Numbered from the stretch's first letter, positions 1 through 6,787 are shown. The stretch: DNA of 8,516 nucleotides from an uncultured Barnesiella sp. (GCA_904502265.1 CAJGDT010000065.1:1-8516), one strand, 5' to 3'. The notes: generated by a model from the letters alone, not told the origin. Numbers and translations are program-made.

Positions 1-1397
1 AGATTTTCGTTCTCGAGCAGTGCCAATTGTTCGCTGATATTGGGCAATACAAAGAATTCAGGGTCGGCGCTCTTGCCGGTCATGGCATCGATACCCTTAT
101 CAGTAAGGTCGATGCTATTGTTCTTCTCGTCGATTACGAAGTACAAGTCGTCGGTAATCTCGTGCATACGACGGTTGTTTTGCTCCATATAGATAGCCTC
201 AGTATCGAGCATCAATGACTTGATACCGGGTTCGCTCAAATAGCGAATCAATGCGCTATTCTTGGGCAGACCCTTGAAACAACGGAACAACAATATAGCA
301 CCCTCTTCTTTGGTTTTCTTATCGTCCGAGGCAATTTTCTCCTTGGCCTCGGCAAGCATGCGAGTTACAAGGGCGCGTTGTGTTTTTACAAGTTCCTCTA
401 CCTTGGGGCAGAACTCCTCAAACATTTGGTCTTCGCCCTTGGGTGTAGGACCTGATATAATCAACGGAGTACGAGCATCGTCGATAAGTACCGAGTCGAC
501 CTCATCGACAATAGCATAGTTGTGAGGACGTTGCACGAGGTCTTGAGGATTGCCCGCCATGTTATCACGGAGGTAGTCGAAACCAAACTCGTTGTTTGTA
601 CCGAAGGTAATATCGGCCTCATAAGCCTTACGGCGAGCCTCAGAGTTGGGTTGGTGCTTGTCGATACAGTCTACCGACAATCCGTGGAACATATATAGGG
701 GACCCATCCACTCCGAGTCACGTTTTGACAAGTAATCGTTGACAGTAACCACGTGAACACCATTGCGAGTCAAGGCATTGAGGAATACAGGCAAGGTAGC
801 CACAAGGGTTTTACCCTCACCGGTAGCCATCTCGGCGATTTTACCTTTATGCAATACCACACCACCTATCAACTGTACGTCGTAGTGTACCATATTCCAT
901 GTCACCTCGTTACCACCAGCCATCCAGTGATTTTGATAGATAGCCTTATCGCCTTCGATGCGCACAAAGTCGTGAGTGGGAGCCAAGTCGCGGTCGAATT
1001 GAGTAGCAGTTACCACCACCTCTTCATTCTCGGCAAAGCGGCGCGATGTCTCTTTTACAACGGCAAACACCTCGGGAAGAGCCTCATCCAAACCCTCTTC
1101 GAGTTTCTTGATAACCTCCTTTTCAAGCTTATCCACCTCGTTCCACATGGGGATACGCTTGTCATAATCGGTATTCTCTATTTCGGCCTTGATAGTGGCA
1201 ATGCGCTCACGATCAGCAGCTACACGGTTTTGCAGATTTTGCTTTACAACGTCGATACGAGCACGCAACTCGTCGTTCGATAATTTTTGAAGTTCGGGGA
1301 AAATAGCCTTAATCTTTTTGATATAAGGGTCTACCTCTTTAATGTCGCGTTGCGACTTGTTACCGAACAATTTTTTCAGTAAGTCATTAAGTCCCAT
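1..1397 (-). CDS. secA: Preprotein translocase ATPase SecA, N-terminal part (cut by window edge)
   Basis: This is the motor ATPase that pushes unfolded preproteins through SecYEG at the inner membrane. The ATG at 1397 opens with MGLNDLLKKLFGNKSQRD, a typical amphipathic SecA N-terminus. About 465 codons are visible before the frame leaves the left edge, so the C-terminal part of the protein is outside. The Walker A loop reads MATGEGKT, with the lysine at residue 196. It is preceded by HYDVQLIGGVVLHKGKIAE, matching the family's HFDVQLLGGMVL segment. Further on are DYLSKRD, FGTNNEFGFDYLRDNM and the DEVDSVLIDDARTPLIISG block (DEAD-like Walker B plus the ARTPLIISG signature). The Walker lysine is at 196 instead of about 108 in E. 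coli. The extra residues form a charged coiled-coil-like insert and a second insert just before HYDVQL, both known from Bacteroidota SecA. The frame is intact and the identification is secure. Confidence 0.97.
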   Translation of the reverse strand, partial: MGLNDLLKKLFGNKSQRDIKEVDPYIKKIKAIFPELQKLSNDELRARIDVVKQNLQNRVAADRERIATIKAEIENTDYDKRIPMWNEVDKLEKEVIKKLEEGLDEALPEVFAVVKETSRRFAENEEVVVTATQFDRDLAPTHDFVRIEGDKAIYQNHWMAGGNEVTWNMVHYDVQLIGGVVLHKGKIAEMATGEGKTLVATLPVFLNALTRNGVHVVTVNDYLSKRDSEWMGPLYMFHGLSVDCIDKHQPNSEARRKAYEADITFGTNNEFGFDYLRDNMAGNPQDLVQRPHNYAIVDEVDSVLIDDARTPLIISGPTPKGEDQMFEEFCPKVEELVKTQRALVTRMLAEAKEKIASDDKKTKEEGAILLFRCFKGLPKNSALIRYLSEPGIKSLMLDTEAIYMEQNNRRMHEITDDLYFVIDEKNNSIDLTDKGIDAMTGKSADPEFFVLPNISEQLALLENEN

Positions 1398-1430
1398 ATA
1401 TGGTTATATTTATTTACAGTAAAAATGGTG

Positions 1431-1446
1431 CGAGAATTCATTCTCG
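1431..1446 (-). repeat. Inverted repeat (hairpin) in the secA leader
   Basis: CGAGAA-TTCA-TTCTCG is a perfect 6-bp inverted repeat with a 4-base loop. It lies between the candidate secA -7 element and the start codon, so it would form near the 5' end of the secA mRNA. It has no U-run after it in the minus direction, so it is not a terminator. A role in mRNA stability or in regulating translation is only a possibility. Confidence 0.4.
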
Positions 1447-1460
1447 ACAAAAAACAGGTG

Positions 1461-1468
1461 CAAAAATA
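1461..1468 (-). promoter_or_regulatory. Candidate -7 element of the secA promoter
   Basis: Read on the minus strand this is TATTTTTG, a full match to the Bacteroidota -7 consensus TAnnTTTG, lying 63 bases before the secA start. The -33 position is weak: no TTTG occurs at 19-21 bases upstream, where the DNA is an A/T run inside a palindrome (1486-1502). The element is in the right place for secA, but the poor -33 lowers confidence. Confidence 0.45.
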
Positions 1469-1485
1469 GTGATTTTTTTCGGCAG

Positions 1486-1502
1486 TGCCTAAAAAATAGG
1501 CA
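1486..1502. repeat. Palindrome TGCCTA-N5-TAGGCA at the expected secA -33 region
   Basis: Perfect 6-bp arms (1486-1491 and 1497-1502) flank five A residues. The site sits between the end of the upstream phosphatase-like gene and the secA -7 element, exactly where a -33 box would lie. It could be an operator. Read on the minus strand it could instead be a weak terminator hairpin for the upstream gene, but no U-tract follows it directly. Confidence 0.35.
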
Positions 1503-1550
1503 ATTAGATGCGATGCGATTGCATTATAAATATTGCAACAAGATATAAGG

Positions 1551-3134
1551 TTATTTAAACTCAATCTTGAGCGCACGCGATGTACATCCATTCGGCGCAC
1601 GAATACGCAAGACTCGCGACACCGTAGGTGCTATAGTGGTAACATCAATAGGAGTCTCTATTTTCTGCGCCTTGACATTGGGAGCCATGAGCATAAATGG
1701 TGCCGGCACAGCATTGTGACGTATATATTCACGTGTATTAGCTTGATTTTCATAGACAATCTCCCATCCGGGAACAAGTTCAATAAATATATCGCCCGAG
1801 TGTGTCGATGACAGACCACGACGTAGGCGGTCGGTATGTTCATTGGTACTGCGCAACAAAATGCGATGTTGAGTGTATACATCTTGTACACCATCCATCT
1901 CTATCAAGAGTTGAGCAGCCTTGTCTCGGACCTCCTCAAGTTCTATATTACAGTCCTTTATAAATTGTCGGTTGAGGTATATCTGATTATGACTATATCC
2001 TGACACCCATTCGCCATGACCATAAATAGCCATTAGATACATATTGAGCAACGATACCGCACGCTTGGGATAGAACTCGCCCGATTGTATTTTATAGAAC
2101 GACGGTTCGCGGCCTTCGCCTGTAAAATAGCCTGTAGAGGTAATATAAATAACCGTTTTATCCAATCCCACCGTGCTATCTATAGCTTCAAAAAGACGTG
2201 TAAGATCGGCATCCAACCGCACATAAGCATCCTGTATTTCCAAAGCATACTTTTGCACCGTACCATGATTGTAAGGCGCAAGAGTATAACCTATTGTTAT
2301 CATGTCAAGTTGGTCGCGTCGACCCAATAGAGCACTTGATAATATCTCTATCGAAACATCGGTTACCACATCATTGACCATAGGAGTGGTCTTGTATATA
2401 GAAAAGCGATTATACTCCTTGGGCGATATGGTGTGCGTAAATCGATAAGGCGGTACTTGATAGGGAATAGCCGTGTAAAGGTCGGAAGGATACATAGGCG
2501 ACCACGATAGAGTAGCTATAGTATTTGACGGCGAGTGCTTGTAGTAAGGATGCAACACAAATGCCGGTGCATCACTATAATAGGAAGTTGTGGCCCAACG
2601 TCCGGTCTCATCGTCTATCCACAATGCGCTATTGGCAATATGTCCGGCCGATAGAATAGCCGTCGAAGCATCCGAGGCTATCGAATAGACGCGACCCAAA
2701 CCATTTCCCACAATCTTCACCTCATCACTCAAGGTAGAAACGAGCAACGAACGGGCCGACAATTTGTCGGTTGTACCATTGCCTGTAACCTTTTCATCAT
2801 AAAGTATGCTCTTATCCTTACGATTAAATTTATCGAAAACCTCTTCCGAAACCACGCCATTGTAAAAGGGTATCGTTCCGGTGTGTATTGCTGCAGTAGA
2901 AACTGCACGGTCGAGATAGGGAAAGTCATACAATACTTCATCGCATACAAGACCCTCTTGCATAATAAGTTTGAATCCCTTCTCGCTAAAAAGGTGTTGC
3001 AGTGCATATAGGTAGTCGCTACGCAATTGATCTATAGTTATACCTACAACCAAACGAGGCATATCTTCCTGCGATTGCGCACTCACAGGAGCGACTATCA
3101 ACGATAGCAATATAGAGACGAGTACCTTATTCAT
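1551..3134 (-). CDS. Exported alkaline-phosphatase-superfamily protein, probable pseudoenzyme
   Basis: The 527-aa protein starts with a Sec signal peptide (hydrophobic residues 4-17, likely cleavage after VSA at about 19). The body follows the Bacteroidota PafA-like phosphatase family: PRLVVGITIDQLRSDYLY with the metal-ligand Asp at 35, GFKLIMQEG, the HTGTIPFYNGV stretch (residues 84-94), SDEVKI, AILSAGHIANSALWIDDETGRW and TTSYY. The length is normal. The active site is not. Counting back from the conserved TG, the nucleophile Thr position is Arg76. The Asn ligand of the next loop is Glu97. The KDR pair is replaced by SDAS. In the D-x3-H metal motif the Asp is Ala286 and only His290 remains. 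The adjacent Asp-His pair is Thr334-Gly335. A C-terminal His (473) may persist. The family is well supported; the loss of catalysis is my inference from alignment by eye. Its start overlaps the stop of the DUF4105 gene by 4 bases (ATGA), so the two are probably translated together in the periplasm/membrane pathway. Confidence 0.85.
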   Translation of the reverse strand: MNKVLVSILLSLIVAPVSAQSQEDMPRLVVGITIDQLRSDYLYALQHLFSEKGFKLIMQEGLVCDEVLYDFPYLDRAVSTAAIHTGTIPFYNGVVSEEVFDKFNRKDKSILYDEKVTGNGTTDKLSARSLLVSTLSDEVKIVGNGLGRVYSIASDASTAILSAGHIANSALWIDDETGRWATTSYYSDAPAFVLHPYYKHSPSNTIATLSWSPMYPSDLYTAIPYQVPPYRFTHTISPKEYNRFSIYKTTPMVNDVVTDVSIEILSSALLGRRDQLDMITIGYTLAPYNHGTVQKYALEIQDAYVRLDADLTRLFEAIDSTVGLDKTVIYITSTGYFTGEGREPSFYKIQSGEFYPKRAVSLLNMYLMAIYGHGEWVSGYSHNQIYLNRQFIKDCNIELEEVRDKAAQLLIEMDGVQDVYTQHRILLRSTNEHTDRLRRGLSSTHSGDIFIELVPGWEIVYENQANTREYIRHNAVPAPFMLMAPNVKAQKIETPIDVTTIAPTVSRVLRIRAPNGCTSRALKIEFK

Positions 3135-4363
3135 CTTATAAAGTTTCTTTTACAGTAAAATACAAAGTTAAGTGAGCGTAGCGCCGAGACAGCCACAAGT
3201 GGTAAAACGGCATAATCTATACGTTGCACATCACACAACACCAATACGACAAAAAGCAATAGCAATATCATATTGAGAATATGGTACCACTTCACTATAG
3301 GCATAGCCTTGCGAATATAGGGCAACACTGCCGGCACTATAGCCAATGGAGTGAGCCACAAAGCATGTATATTGAACGATGTAGCAGGATGCTCAGAAAA
3401 AACAACAAGGAAGTATATAATCAATCCTGACAGGGTCATAACAGCACTCAAGATAGTATCGTACCACTTCGACAAGCGACCGGTTCGTATATCTCGCCAA
3501 GTAATAAACAATGTTATAGCAAGCAACAACAAGGCACATGCCATAGGGGTCAAATACCAGGGGGTAGGAGGCAAAACAGGATCCTCCTCCGAATGGAATA
3601 ACTCGGTAGTAGCACATACCAAGGGACGCGCCTCAGAGGTGGATTCGCTTACAATAACCGCCTCATCACAGGCCTTCTGCAACAATAATGGTACAAACAT
3701 GTGCTCGCGCCAAGTGGCAGTTTGGTCAAGTTCACCACCCAAAGCCATGTCTATACCAAAGGTAAGCCAAGGGTAATTGGCAGCATAATAACGTATCAAC
3801 TCGCGGAAAGTATACAGCGTATCGCTATCGGTATATACAACACGCTCGCCCGCCACAGCCAAGGCATCCTCTACCTTATCACGCGGACGTGTGGCGCAAT
3901 TATCAAACAAGAAATTATAACGATACACACGATTCTCGGCACGTGCATTGACACACAACATATCAAAGACAGTCTTACGCTCGGCATGCGTCAAGTTCAG
4001 TTCTTGCTCATACACCGTAGAACCACGCATCACATAGTCTGTCAAGAAATATTTAAAGTCGTACACCGCAAGAACATAATCGGTGTGTCCTTGGGTAAAC
4101 TTAAAAACAAAATCGTCGGAGAACGAAAAAACTCCGTAGTTAAATACCATATCGAAGCCATCAACTCCGGCACGTTGCACACGCATAGCCGTGTGACCAA
4201 ACAACTGATAGACCTCGGGGCCGGGGGCGCAAGTAATAAGCGACACTCGCAAGGTATCGGGCGATACGCTATCGCAAGGAGTTGGCACAGGAGATGCAGC
4301 ACGCACACCCAACGCCAAAAACATCACTATAGTGATTATCCAAACACGGAACTTTTGCAACAT
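3131..4363 (-). CDS. Lnb_N-like / DUF4105 membrane protein
   Basis: The 410-aa protein has a signal peptide or N-terminal anchor (residues 7-22, ending VRA-AS) and then a DUF4105-type domain at about residues 37-230. Family hallmarks are visible: SLITCAPGPEVYQLFGHTAMR with His57, FNYGVFSF at 74-81, and YNFLFDNCATRPRD at 149-162 with Cys156. The paired His and Cys resemble a papain/NlpC-like catalytic arrangement, though the activity of this family is not established to my knowledge. The C-terminal third has about five membrane helices (roughly 270-289, 303-322, 333-350, 361-379 and 384-403), so the globular domain should be held on the outer face of the inner membrane. The last base of its stop codon region overlaps the start of the phosphatase-like gene (ATGA), which indicates coupling. 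Upstream lies a terminator for the previous unit, so this gene should begin its own transcript. Substrate and partner are unknown. Confidence 0.85.
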   Translation of the reverse strand: MLQKFRVWIITIVMFLALGVRAASPVPTPCDSVSPDTLRVSLITCAPGPEVYQLFGHTAMRVQRAGVDGFDMVFNYGVFSFSDDFVFKFTQGHTDYVLAVYDFKYFLTDYVMRGSTVYEQELNLTHAERKTVFDMLCVNARAENRVYRYNFLFDNCATRPRDKVEDALAVAGERVVYTDSDTLYTFRELIRYYAANYPWLTFGIDMALGGELDQTATWREHMFVPLLLQKACDEAVIVSESTSEARPLVCATTELFHSEEDPVLPPTPWYLTPMACALLLLAITLFITWRDIRTGRLSKWYDTILSAVMTLSGLIIYFLVVFSEHPATSFNIHALWLTPLAIVPAVLPYIRKAMPIVKWYHILNMILLLLFVVLVLCDVQRIDYAVLPLVAVSALRSLNFVFYCKRNFIR

Positions 4364-4401
4364 ACCTACTACTTGTAATAATTAGTATTAAAAATCGGCG
4401 A

Positions 4402-4409
4402 TAAAGGTA
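4402..4409 (-). promoter_or_regulatory. Possible -7 element for the DUF4105 operon
   Basis: The minus strand reads TACCTTTA, one base off the TAnnTTTG consensus, 39 bases before the DUF4105 start and downstream of the terminator at 4465-4505. No TTTG sits at the 19-21 base spacing, so this is a weak call supported mainly by position. Confidence 0.3.
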
Positions 4410-4464
4410 CGACAAATAACGCAAAATGAACGATTAATAGTGTGGCTTTTTGCGATTTTTATAC

Positions 4465-4505
4465 AAAAAGAGGTCGAGACAAATCGAATTTTGTCTCAAC
4501 CTCTT
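4465..4505 (-). terminator. Intrinsic terminator of the 63-aa / 272-aa unit
   Basis: Arms of 16 bases (4468-4483 and 4490-4505) flank a 6-base loop. On the minus-strand transcript the stem pairs along its whole length, with one G-U wobble at the eighth pair. The same position is a C-A mismatch on the plus strand, so the structure is built for minus-strand RNA. The stem is followed on that strand by TTTTT then GTAT. It lies 42 bases after the stop codon of the 272-aa gene and separates it from the DUF4105 operon. Confidence 0.9.
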
Positions 4506-4546
4506 ATGGCTTATATGTATAGCCGAGTGATACCGCTATCGGATAT

Positions 4547-5365
4547 TTAAGTCGTATGTCGTATATACTCGGGATGTTCTACGATAAATGCCTTCACATC
4601 ATTCATCATTTGCGTATAGTACAACCCCATTTTCTTAAACGACTTGGCATAGGTGGGGTGGTAACTATCAATAATCACCTTGCGAGTTGAAGGTGAATAA
4701 TAGACCCATTCATCGGAAGAGAAGCATTGCAAATCGGGCAAATAATGCTGTTTTACAAAATCCTTTATTATGCCATGCCCCCCACAACATAGTATAATAT
4801 CGGAATCATACAAGGCAACTTGTTCGCGAAGGAAATGGGCGTATCGCTCCATATGCGACTCTAAGTCGGCATCTTGTATCGTCGATACTCCTATCAACTT
4901 CTTGCAGTTGACACGCGCAATAGGGGCAGTCGCGTAGTGTTCACACAACACATCCCAGTCAGGGGTACTGTCATACGGAACAACCTCGCCACCCAGCATG
5001 GCATTGAGCAACGCATAAGACCACAAGGTAAGGTTGCGGTGAAATGGAGTAGTCGCAGCAAACACCTCGGTACCGGTGTGGTTTTTACGAGCAGTTTCTA
5101 TGCGTATATCGTCCATTCCGCTCGCTCGAGTAGTATCTTTTGTCAATATCAGCAAGCGACATGATGCATTCTTCCACAACTCTGTTTCATTGCCCGGACG
5201 TCGTTCCCAACATCCGCCTTTCAATTCGTATGCACCGCGATATAGGAGGCCGTCACAGGCAAAGTCGGTATCGGGATTGATACCTTCAGCCAGCTTGTAT
5301 GCCTGCATCCAACGAACAAAGAGCTCATCCTCTCTCTCCTTGAGAGTGAGTACCGAATCGCTCAT
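4547..5365 (-). CDS. Uncharacterised protein, UDG-superfamily-like motif order
   Basis: The 272-aa soluble protein has no signal peptide or membrane segment, and I do not recognise a named family. The order of motifs resembles the uracil-DNA-glycosylase fold. A hydrophobic strand plus loop LLILTKDTT lies at residues 71-79, where UDGs have the GxxP loop. IARVNCKK follows at 149-156, like the Asn-containing 'TNxVKC' strand. Then comes a helix and strand FLREQVALYDSDIILCCGGHG at about 178-198, like 'qi..i.p.vIv.lG..A'. Near the end is a strand with SYHPTYAKS (His236-Pro237), like the C-terminal HPS motif. The first loop lacks the usual Gly-Glu/Gln-x-Pro, so ordinary uracil excision is not assured. 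The ATG at 5365 directly follows the stop codon of the 63-aa membrane protein gene (TAA then ATG), which implies coupled expression. A hairpin terminator follows. The ORF is certain; the fold is a hypothesis that structure prediction could test. Confidence 0.8.
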   Translation of the reverse strand: MSDSVLTLKEREDELFVRWMQAYKLAEGINPDTDFACDGLLYRGAYELKGGCWERRPGNETELWKNASCRLLILTKDTTRASGMDDIRIETARKNHTGTEVFAATTPFHRNLTLWSYALLNAMLGGEVVPYDSTPDWDVLCEHYATAPIARVNCKKLIGVSTIQDADLESHMERYAHFLREQVALYDSDIILCCGGHGIIKDFVKQHYLPDLQCFSSDEWVYYSPSTRKVIIDSYHPTYAKSFKKMGLYYTQMMNDVKAFIVEHPEYIRHTT

Positions 5366-5557
5366 TTACTTATCTTTATTTCTTGAAGACAATATTGCAC
5401 CAGCGGCACAGCCTATCATTCCACCTACCAATACGACAGGAACTGTTACCGGGGCACTCACTGCGCCGGCTATCGCTGCTGCTGCACTACCACCTATCGT
5501 TGCACATGTACCTGCCACGGCAACTACCTTCTCTACATTCGAATTGTTCTTGCTCAT
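5366..5557 (-). CDS. Small glycine-zipper membrane hairpin protein (63 aa)
   Basis: The protein is short and extremely rich in Ala, Gly and Val. It has a polar N-terminus (MSKNNSNVEK), a first hydrophobic helix at about residues 11-35, a Pro36-x3-Pro40 turn, a second helix at about 41-57, and a basic tail (SSRNKDK). The second helix carries a GxxxGxxxG glycine zipper (Gly45, 49, 53), and the first carries GG at 22-23 and small residues throughout. This suggests a tightly packed two-helix membrane hairpin that may oligomerise. Similar compositions occur in class II bacteriocins, holin-like proteins and glycine-zipper domains, but none of these can be assigned. I chose the ATG at 5557 over the in-frame TTG two codons earlier (5563). 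A consensus promoter lies about 95 bases upstream, and the next gene starts immediately after the stop, so the two products probably act together. Confidence 0.75.
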   Translation of the reverse strand: MSKNNSNVEKVVAVAGTCATIGGSAAAAIAGAVSAPVTVPVVLVGGMIGCAAGAILSSRNKDK

Positions 5558-5613
5558 AATCAATATTTTTTTCGTTTATACTTTTTGTTTCATCGTCGCC
5601 ATTCATCATCCTT

Positions 5614-5652
5614 AAAAGAAATGCGACAGACTTCACCTTGAAATCTGTCGCA
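5614..5652 (-). terminator. Hairpin terminator after the 355-aa gene, overlapping the next promoter
   Basis: Outer arms TGCGACAGA/TCTGTCGCA (5622-5630 and 5644-5652) pair perfectly. Inner arms TTCA/TGAA (5632-5635 and 5639-5642) extend the stem through one position that is a U-G wobble only in minus-strand RNA. The loop is 3 bases. On the minus strand the stem is followed by TTTCTTTT. This fits an intrinsic terminator for the 355-aa gene, whose stop lies 39 bases earlier. The upstream arm shares two bases with the -7 element at 5651-5658. Confidence 0.75.
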
Positions 5653-5681
5653 AAGGTATGGGGTAACACATGGAGTACAAA
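5651..5681 (-). promoter_or_regulatory. Consensus Bacteroidota promoter for the 63-aa / 272-aa unit
   Basis: On the minus strand TTTG (5681-5678) is followed by a 19-base spacer and TACCTTTG (5658-5651). Both elements match the -33/-7 consensus exactly. Transcription should start a few bases downstream, around 5643-5647, giving a leader of roughly 90 bases before the ATG at 5557. The -33 box begins 10 bases after the stop codon of the upstream gene. Confidence 0.85.
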
Positions 5682-5691
5682 CGACGTCTAA

Positions 5692-6759
5692 TTATTTATC
5701 CGGAAAGAGCGTGTTAATAATAGACGTAATACAACGGAAAACCTCTTCGCTTCTCACATCTTCATATGTGAGTCTGGTACCGTCTACATTTATCTTATTA
5801 TACTCGGCCTTGATATAGCTTATGTTGCGCATATCCTTCGACACAATAATGGGTGTAACATAAGCCCACTCTATTGTATCTTTGCTATTGCGCCGCTCTA
5901 TATCAACGGCTATCTTCCTATAAAACAAGCTGTACAGTTGTGAGAAGTCGGTTATTGACCATTCAAGCATCCAGCACTTTTCATATATAGGCACCGAGGT
6001 GATTATACCATATTTCTCCATCAAATGAATAAACAACTTGAACTTTTCGCCGGCATTGTCACAGTATTTTTTCGAGGTTGTAAGTTTGTCAATTATTCTG
6101 TTATAGCAATCGATTGTATATCTCACTCTTACAGCACTGTCTTTGGGACGACCGCTTTTCGCCCTCTTCTCGACGGGTTCTTGCATTATTTGCTTGTAGT
6201 TTCCCTTTTCAAAGAACCATTGATACACGTTTCTTATAATCTTGGTGGCAAGGGCTGCTACCTCCTCAACATCTTCCTCTTCGCTCAATCGGAACCAAAA
6301 GGGCCAGTAGGTGCGATCGCTAACATTGTCGGTGGGAATTTCACGTTGCGAGAAGTCCAAGTCGACAAATGTATTATTGAGAGCCTCTATCACATACCGT
6401 CCGATGTGTTGCCACTCATCGTTACATACCTCTACTTGCGAGGCTATCCGGGTATATGTATTAAGCGTGCAACGACATCCAAAATATATACCATAGGCCA
6501 GATTATAGGGATCGAACTCTACTAAAAACTCATACTCTCTACCGCCTCGAGCCTTGAGCGACAAAGCGCCACCATCGTTGCGAAGCTTATACATAATAAT
6601 CGGATCTACAACTTTGTCACGTACATGATTATCACAAACAAAGTCGGGATGATTATCTAGTACACTTATGCGTTCTATGTAGCGGTTGATGCAGGTTTTT
6701 ACCAACTCGTTGGTTATTGCCTTTATCTCCTCTCTTACAGTTTTATTCGTTGCACTCAT
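5692..6759 (-). CDS. Uncharacterised 355-aa soluble protein
   Basis: I do not recognise this protein. It has no signal peptide or membrane helix and is rich in charged and aromatic residues. The first half (about 1-185) contains alternating hydrophobic and acidic strands (YEFLVEFDPYNLAYGIYFGCRC), then a WPFWFRLSEEEDVEE segment. A basic linker (EKRAKSGRPKD, with Gly203-Arg204-Pro205) resembles an AT-hook core and joins a mostly helical C-terminal half (YNRIIDKL, KFKLFIHLMEKYGIITSVPIYE, DFSQLYSLFYRKIAVDIERR). The two-part layout with a basic GRP linker hints at nucleic-acid or protein binding, but this is weak. The ATG at 6759 sits 29 bases after a consensus -7 element, so the start is well placed. 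The gene is followed by a hairpin terminator and then by a separately promoted pair of unknown genes. It could belong with them or simply be a neighbour. Confidence 0.8.
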   Translation of the reverse strand: MSATNKTVREEIKAITNELVKTCINRYIERISVLDNHPDFVCDNHVRDKVVDPIIMYKLRNDGGALSLKARGGREYEFLVEFDPYNLAYGIYFGCRCTLNTYTRIASQVEVCNDEWQHIGRYVIEALNNTFVDLDFSQREIPTDNVSDRTYWPFWFRLSEEEDVEEVAALATKIIRNVYQWFFEKGNYKQIMQEPVEKRAKSGRPKDSAVRVRYTIDCYNRIIDKLTTSKKYCDNAGEKFKLFIHLMEKYGIITSVPIYEKCWMLEWSITDFSQLYSLFYRKIAVDIERRNSKDTIEWAYVTPIIVSKDMRNISYIKAEYNKINVDGTRLTYEDVRSEEVFRCITSIINTLFPDK

Positions 6760-6787
6760 AACATAATACTTACGGCGTTCCTATCTA

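Noticed and set aside
753..1283. 176-codon plus-strand frame opposite secA
   Set aside because: It lies entirely antisense to the highly conserved SecA ATPase domain and has no promoter or recognisable product.
3701..4378. 225-codon plus-strand frame opposite the DUF4105 gene
   Set aside because: It is a long open antisense shadow. The translated product has no coherent domain, while the minus strand encodes a clear family with conserved motifs.
4381..4546. Possible small RNA or riboswitch in the gap between the 272-aa gene and the DUF4105 gene
   Set aside because: Everything structured here is explained by one intrinsic terminator with a U-tract on the minus strand; no further conserved-looking fold was seen.
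5558..5563. In-frame TTG start two codons upstream of the chosen ATG of the 63-aa gene
   Set aside because: ATG two codons later is the commoner start and gives MSKNN, a normal N-terminus. The difference does not change the interpretation.
5487..5669. 60-codon minus-strand reading frame overlapping the start of the 63-aa gene in another frame
   Set aside because: Its start lies upstream of the predicted transcription start, and its sequence runs through the promoter and hairpin. The composition (no hydrophobic pattern, cysteine scatter) looks like chance translation.
6025..6525. 166-codon plus-strand frame opposite the 355-aa gene
   Set aside because: The minus-strand gene has a consensus promoter, a well-placed start and a terminator; the plus-strand frame has none of these.
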